From Weeksellaceae bacterium (lineage in GTDB: Bacteria; Bacteroidota; Bacteroidia; Flavobacteriales; Weeksellaceae): DNA of 9,528 nucleotides. The notes under the pieces are model-generated. The model did no database searches. It saw only the letters and a program-made list of their open reading frames with translations, and had not been told where the DNA came from. The DNA lies in contig JAKOOI010000090.1 in NCBI GenBank assembly GCA_022701475.1, positions 1 through 9,528 on the forward strand. Reading direction: 5' to 3'. Positions 6,924 to 9,528 of this stretch are shown in pieces; the first letter of the stretch is position 1; each line of letters opens with the position of its first letter. A program made the position numbers and the translations under genes.

Positions 6924-7100
6924 CCTGAATCTGATATGGGAACAATGCAGTAAACCGATGCTCCAGGAGTATTGATAAAAACTGCCTGTTACAGGATAAG
7001 GCATCTGCTCCCTTCCGTATCATGCAATTACCTCTGTAATGCCGCCACTTACTAAGTGATGCATTATTCCACCCTTATGTTCATACATAAGCAAACGGTA
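6924..7100. other. Non-repetitive core between the inverted repeat arms; several hairpins, no gene
   Basis: The core has no supportable ORF. It holds several inverted repeats: GATGCCT (6920-6926) with AGGCATC (6999-7005); CCTG-tta-CAGG (6985-6995); a composite hairpin of TAATGC (7037-7042) with GCATTA (7061-7066) enclosing CACTTA/TAAGTG (7046-7058); and CTTATGT (7074-7080) with ACATAAG (7085-7091), loop of 4. None has a terminator-type T run. The core could be a structured RNA, a cruciform or simply the inside of a small non-autonomous element. The pairings are seen; function is unknown. Confidence 0.4.
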
Positions 7101-7212
7101 AATTGACATATTGTTATATTATTACATTGTTATATCATTACATTGGTACATTATTACATTGTTACATCGGTACATTGCTACATTAGTCCATTGATAAATT
7201 AATTTATTGTTT
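7101..7212 (-). repeat. Right arm: inverted 8-bp tandem repeat, + strand consensus CATTGKTA
   Basis: From 7101 the + strand reads in 8-bp phase without a slip: AATTGACA, TATTGTTA (7109), TATTATTA (7117), CATTGTTA (7125), TATCATTA (7133), CATTGGTA (7141), CATTATTA (7149), CATTGTTA (7157), CATCGGTA (7165), CATTGCTA (7173), CATTAGTC (7181), CATTGATA (7189), then decay to 7212. About 14 units. The core CATTG is the reverse complement of the left arm's CAATG, so the two arms are an imperfect inverted repeat about 180 bp apart. Confidence 0.85.
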
Positions 7213-7220
7213 TAATTTTG
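7191..7220 (+). promoter_or_regulatory. Promoter of pssA, probably leaderless
   Basis: TTG (7191-7193), 19 bp, then TAATTTTG (7213-7220) is an essentially exact Bacteroidetes TTG-N19-TAnnTTTG promoter. The ATG begins 5 bp after the -7 box at 7226, so the predicted transcription start falls on or beside the start codon. The TTG is the centre of octamer CATTGATA (7189), the last well-conserved unit of the right repeat arm. Confidence 0.65.
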
Positions 7221-7225
7221 CAGGC

Positions 7226-7942
7226 ATGAGTTTTATCAAAAATAATCTGGCCAATGCCATTACGCTGGGCAACCTGCTTTCCGGATGTATCGGAGCCATC
7301 CATCTGATTACGGGTGACTATCAGGTGACGGCGGTCTGCCTTATTTTCTCACTGGTTCTCGATTTTTTCGACGGCTTTGTGGCCAGGGCGCTGAAAGCCA
7401 ACTCCAATCTGGGAACTCAGCTGGATTCGCTGGCGGATATGGTAAGCTTCGGGCTGGTTCCCGGGCTGACGATGTTTAAGCTGCTTGAGCCTTTCGGCAA
7501 CCACCTGTCCGGGATTACCCTTCCTTTTGAGATCAAATATTCCGGACTGCTGATTACGCTTTTTTCCTGTCTGCGACTGGCCATCTTCAATCTGGATGAA
7601 GAGCAGAAATATTATTTCAAGGGCCTGAATACGCCTTCCAATACGATTCTTATATTCGGGCTGTACTATGCATTCCGGGAAAACGGGAGCTTCGGCTTAC
7701 TGACAGAGAATGAAATACTCCTTTGTGCCCTTACCGTGCTATCTTCATGGCTTCTGATCAGTCCGGTAAAAATGATTGCCATGAAATTCAAATCGATGAA
7801 GCTGAAGGACAATTACCCCAAAGTGGCGTTGCTGGCAGGTGCCGTTATCATCCTGCTGGCCTGTAAAACTGCCGGGATCCCGATGGTGATTCTCTATTAC
7901 ATGCTGATTTCACTTATCTTTCAGAAACAGCTTACGTCATAG
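7226..7942 (+). CDS. pssA: CDP-diacylglycerol--serine O-phosphatidyltransferase
   Basis: A 238-aa integral membrane enzyme of the CDP-alcohol phosphatidyltransferase family. It condenses CDP-diacylglycerol with serine to phosphatidylserine, the precursor of phosphatidylethanolamine. The complete family motif DxxDGxxAR-x8-GxxxDxxxD is present: D46, D49, G50, A53, R54, G63, D67 and D71, with hydrophobic helices before and after it (about 6-8 TM segments over 12-235). The N-terminal NAITLGNLLSGCIGAIHLITGDY resembles bacterial PssA of the Bacillus/membrane type and not the soluble E. coli type. The start is fixed by the -7 box 5 bp upstream. It is divergent from the LTA-synthase-like gene. A perfect palindrome CTTCCGGAAG (7945-7954) follows the stop codon but has no T run. 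Phosphatidylglycerol- or inositol-forming paralogues are less likely given the sequence around the motif. Confidence 0.92.
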   Translation: MSFIKNNLANAITLGNLLSGCIGAIHLITGDYQVTAVCLIFSLVLDFFDGFVARALKANSNLGTQLDSLADMVSFGLVPGLTMFKLLEPFGNHLSGITLPFEIKYSGLLITLFSCLRLAIFNLDEEQKYYFKGLNTPSNTILIFGLYYAFRENGSFGLLTENEILLCALTVLSSWLLISPVKMIAMKFKSMKLKDNYPKVALLAGAVIILLACKTAGIPMVILYYMLISLIFQKQLTS

Positions 7943-7966
7943 CGCTTCCGGAAGTTCCGGGGCCAA

Positions 7967-8006
7967 CCCATTTTTCAAATTAACCCATTATCAAATTTTC
8001 AAATTA
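7967..8006 (+). repeat. Short 8-bp-period repeat (TCAAATTW) upstream of the exonuclease gene
   Basis: Five octamers in phase: CCCATTTT (7967), TCAAATTA (7975), ACCCATTA (7983), TCAAATTT (7991) and TCAAATTA (7999), ending five bases before the ATG at 8012. The sequence differs from the arms at 6799-7212 but the period is the same. No TAnnTTTG box is seen in this 69-bp gap, so the promoter of the downstream operon is not evident. Confidence 0.6.
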
Positions 8007-8011
8007 AAAAA

Positions 8012-8776
8012 ATGAACTTAAAGTTATATAAACCGCTCTGCATTTTTGACCTGGAAACTACCGGAACCCATATCGGCAGGGACCGGATTGTGGAAATCTG
8101 CATCCTGAAGGTCAACCCGGATGCTTCCCGGGAAAGCAAAACCTGGAAAGTAAATCCTGAAGTGCCGATCCCTAAGGAATGCAGTGAAATCCACGGCATC
8201 TATGATGAAGACGTAAAGGAAGCACCGGTGTTCAGGGAAATTGCCCCGAAGATCATGGAAATGATTTCCGGTTCCGACCTGGGAGGCTTCAACTCGAACC
8301 GTTTTGATGTTCCCCTGCTGGCGGAGGAACTTTTAAGAGTCGGTATCGATTTTGATCTGAGTAAATTCAAGCTGGTGGACGCCCAGACGATCTTCCATAA
8401 GAAAGAACCAAGAAACCTGAGTGCCGCCTATCAGTTCTACTGCGGGAAAACGCTGGAGAACGCGCATTCTGCGGAGGCTGATGTAATGGCTACCTTTGAG
8501 GTCCTGGATGCACAGATCGGAAAATATGATGATATCCCGAAGGAAATTGCAGCGCTGAGCGAATTTACCTTCCATAACAAGAATGCAGACCTTGCCGGAA
8601 TGATCGGTTATAACGATAAAAATGAAGAAATCTTCAACTTCGGGAAGTACAAAGGCCAGAGCGTAAAAGCGGTTTTCAAAAAAGACCTCGGCTATTACGG
8701 ATGGCTGCAGAATGCTGATTTCCCTCTGTATACGAAGAAAGTCTTTACGAAGATCCAGCTATCCAGCAAATTTTAA
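8012..8776 (+). CDS. DnaQ/ExoX-like 3'-5' exonuclease
   Basis: A 254-aa protein with an N-terminal DEDDh exonuclease domain (about 8-170) and a C-terminal ExoX-like domain. The two-metal catalytic residues are visible: D13 and E15 in FDLETTG (Exo I), D99 in GFNSNRFDVPLL (Exo II), and H152 and D157 in HSAEADV (Exo III, H-x4-D). The C-terminus (about 208-245, FNFGKYKGQSVKAVF...YYGWLQNADFP) matches the small domain found after exonuclease domains in ExoX-like proteins. It should remove nucleotides from 3' ends of DNA in repair or proofreading; a free-standing DNA polymerase III epsilon role is less likely because of the extra domain. There is no Shine-Dalgarno sequence; the ATG follows an A-rich stretch. 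It is followed after 12 bp by a DUF2007/zinc-ribbon gene, so an operon is likely. Confidence 0.88.
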   Translation: MNLKLYKPLCIFDLETTGTHIGRDRIVEICILKVNPDASRESKTWKVNPEVPIPKECSEIHGIYDEDVKEAPVFREIAPKIMEMISGSDLGGFNSNRFDVPLLAEELLRVGIDFDLSKFKLVDAQTIFHKKEPRNLSAAYQFYCGKTLENAHSAEADVMATFEVLDAQIGKYDDIPKEIAALSEFTFHNKNADLAGMIGYNDKNEEIFNFGKYKGQSVKAVFKKDLGYYGWLQNADFPLYTKKVFTKIQLSSKF

Positions 8777-8788
8777 CGATTTACGATC

Positions 8789-9187
8789 ATGAGCGAACTT
8801 GTCAAATTCAGATTCTACGAAACGGCGCTTCAGGCCAACCGGGATAAACAGATCCTGGCGGAAAGCGGCATCAACAGCTTCATCGCAAATGAGCAGCTGA
8901 TCCAGTCGGACTGGCTGCTTTCCCAGGCGGTGGGCGGCATCCAGCTACAGGTTTTCGAGGAAGACCTTCAAAAAGCGGAACAGGCCCTTCTGGATTATAA
9001 GGAAAACGAAGAGTTTCCGCTGGAAGTGGAACATACGATTGAAAATTCCGCTTTTGATTTCGTCTGTCCCAAGTGCGGTTCCAACCATATTTACCGGGAC
9101 GACAGCGCGACCAGCTTTTTCGGGATCTCCATCCTGACGAGCCACAAATTCGTATGCTATTACTGCGGAAATGAATTTACGCATTAA
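8789..9187 (+). CDS. DUF2007-domain protein with C-terminal zinc ribbon
   Basis: A 132-aa soluble protein in two parts. Residues 4-70 (VKFRFYETALQANRDKQILAESGINSFIANEQ...GGIQLQVFEEDLQKAEQALLDY) are a DUF2007 domain, a small alpha/beta fold described as a putative prokaryotic signal-transducing domain without a known ligand. Residues 90-130 are a zinc ribbon with C93/C96 (CPKCG) and C123/C126 (CYYCG). There is no signal peptide or TM segment. It lies 12 bp after the exonuclease and 16 bp before a membrane-anchored unknown, so it is probably cotranscribed with both. The zinc ribbon suggests nucleic-acid or protein binding, but function is not known. Confidence 0.82.
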   Translation: MSELVKFRFYETALQANRDKQILAESGINSFIANEQLIQSDWLLSQAVGGIQLQVFEEDLQKAEQALLDYKENEEFPLEVEHTIENSAFDFVCPKCGSNHIYRDDSATSFFGISILTSHKFVCYYCGNEFTH

Positions 9188-9203
9188 ATTGTAAATAATC
9201 CGG

Positions 9204-9528
9204 ATGAACCAGGTAAGAAAAGCAGGAAAATACCTGCTCATCATTATGGCAGGTTACGCTTTATTCTCTGCCGGCAACTATTTTCTGGTTTGGAAGAGCG
9301 TGAAAGTTGATCCCGCCCTGAACAAAAATCGTTTATTCAGGGACTTTGACCACCAGAAGCAGGAATATATTGATGGCGGGGAAAGAGATGAGGTAAAAAC
9401 CAATGATTTCCGGGTGAAAACGGACAGCCTGTCGACTGCATCCTACCGCTGTGATGTAGAAGACCATCCTTTATCTCTACGCATACGTTTTTCTACCGGC
9501 GATGAAAGCAGCTACGGATATATCGTTA
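9204..9528 (+). CDS. Membrane-anchored protein of unknown function, 3' end cut off by window edge
   Basis: An ATG at 9204, 16 bp after the DUF2007 stop codon, opens a frame that stays open to the window edge (108 codons). The start reads MNQVRKAGKYLLIIMAGYAL: basic residues, then a hydrophobic segment at about 10-30 without an obvious cleavage site, so a single N-terminal membrane anchor is likely. The rest (FDHQKQEYIDGGERDEVKTNDFRVKTDSLSTASYRCDVEDHP...) is hydrophilic, rich in Asp/Lys, with one Cys, and I recognise no domain. Codon use resembles the upstream genes. The frame is supported by its length to the edge, the tight spacing and the plausible N-terminus. No function is proposed. Confidence 0.65.
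   Translation, partial: MNQVRKAGKYLLIIMAGYALFSAGNYFLVWKSVKVDPALNKNRLFRDFDHQKQEYIDGGERDEVKTNDFRVKTDSLSTASYRCDVEDHPLSLRIRFSTGDESSYGYIV

Noticed and set aside
6768..7004. Minus-strand open frame of 78 codons in the intergenic repeat region
   Set aside because: It is a translation of the 8-bp repeats (Leu/Ser/Cys-rich low complexity), overlaps the start and -7 box of the LTA-synthase-like gene and has no family resemblance.
6799..7212. CRISPR array or insertion sequence
   Set aside because: Units are 8 bp, degenerate and contiguous without spacers, and there is no transposase or cas gene; clear target-site duplications were not seen.
7945..7960. Palindromes CTTCCGGAAG and CCGGAA-G-TTCCGG just past pssA as a terminator
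   Set aside because: The stems have essentially no loop and are not followed by a T run, so an intrinsic terminator is not supported.

Overview
The window looks like ordinary chromosome from a flavobacterium, most likely a Chryseobacterium-type member of the Weeksellaceae. The evidence is the protein set (OstA-like LPS protein, Fur with an aberrant zinc region, Kup, PdhB, DUF2147, LTA-synthase-like sulfatase-fold protein, PssA, ExoX-like exonuclease), the near absence of Shine-Dalgarno sequences, and AT-rich TAnnTTTG (-7) promoter boxes just upstream of several starts. The genus is an inference; there is no rRNA in the window.

Left part (1-4699, all minus strand). Reading leftwards: a secreted DUF2147 protein (4283-4699) with its own terminator; pdhB, the pyruvate dehydrogenase E1 beta subunit (3195-4175), as a single-gene unit with its own promoter and terminator; kup, a potassium transporter (1078-3072); a Fur-family regulator (537-1013); and an OstA-like LPS-transport protein (1-544, truncated by the window edge) whose start codon lies inside the end of fur, so the last two are probably translationally coupled.

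Middle (4840-7942). A five-TM LTA-synthase-like phosphoglycerol-transferase-type enzyme (minus) and pssA, phosphatidylserine synthase (plus), are transcribed divergently from a 454-bp intergenic region. That region is the most unusual part of the window. It has two long arms built from a degenerate 8-bp repeat, the left arm reading CAATGGAR and the right arm its inverted counterpart CATTGKTA. The arms flank a non-repetitive, hairpin-rich core of about 180 bp. The outward-facing promoters of both genes take their -33 TTG element from the arms and put the start codon almost at the predicted transcription start, so both mRNAs may be leaderless.

Right part (8012-9528, plus strand). An ExoX/DnaQ-like 3'-5' exonuclease, a DUF2007 plus zinc-ribbon protein, and a membrane-anchored unknown protein (truncated) follow each other with gaps of 12 and 16 bp and probably form one operon. 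A second, short 8-bp-period repeat block precedes the exonuclease.

The genes are mostly housekeeping or envelope functions (LPS transport, phospholipid synthesis, polyol-phosphate transfer, K+ uptake, pyruvate oxidation). I see no tRNA or rRNA, CRISPR array, insertion sequence, phage gene or defence system. The octamer repeat element and the zinc-site-less Fur coupled to an LPS gene are the points most worth following up.
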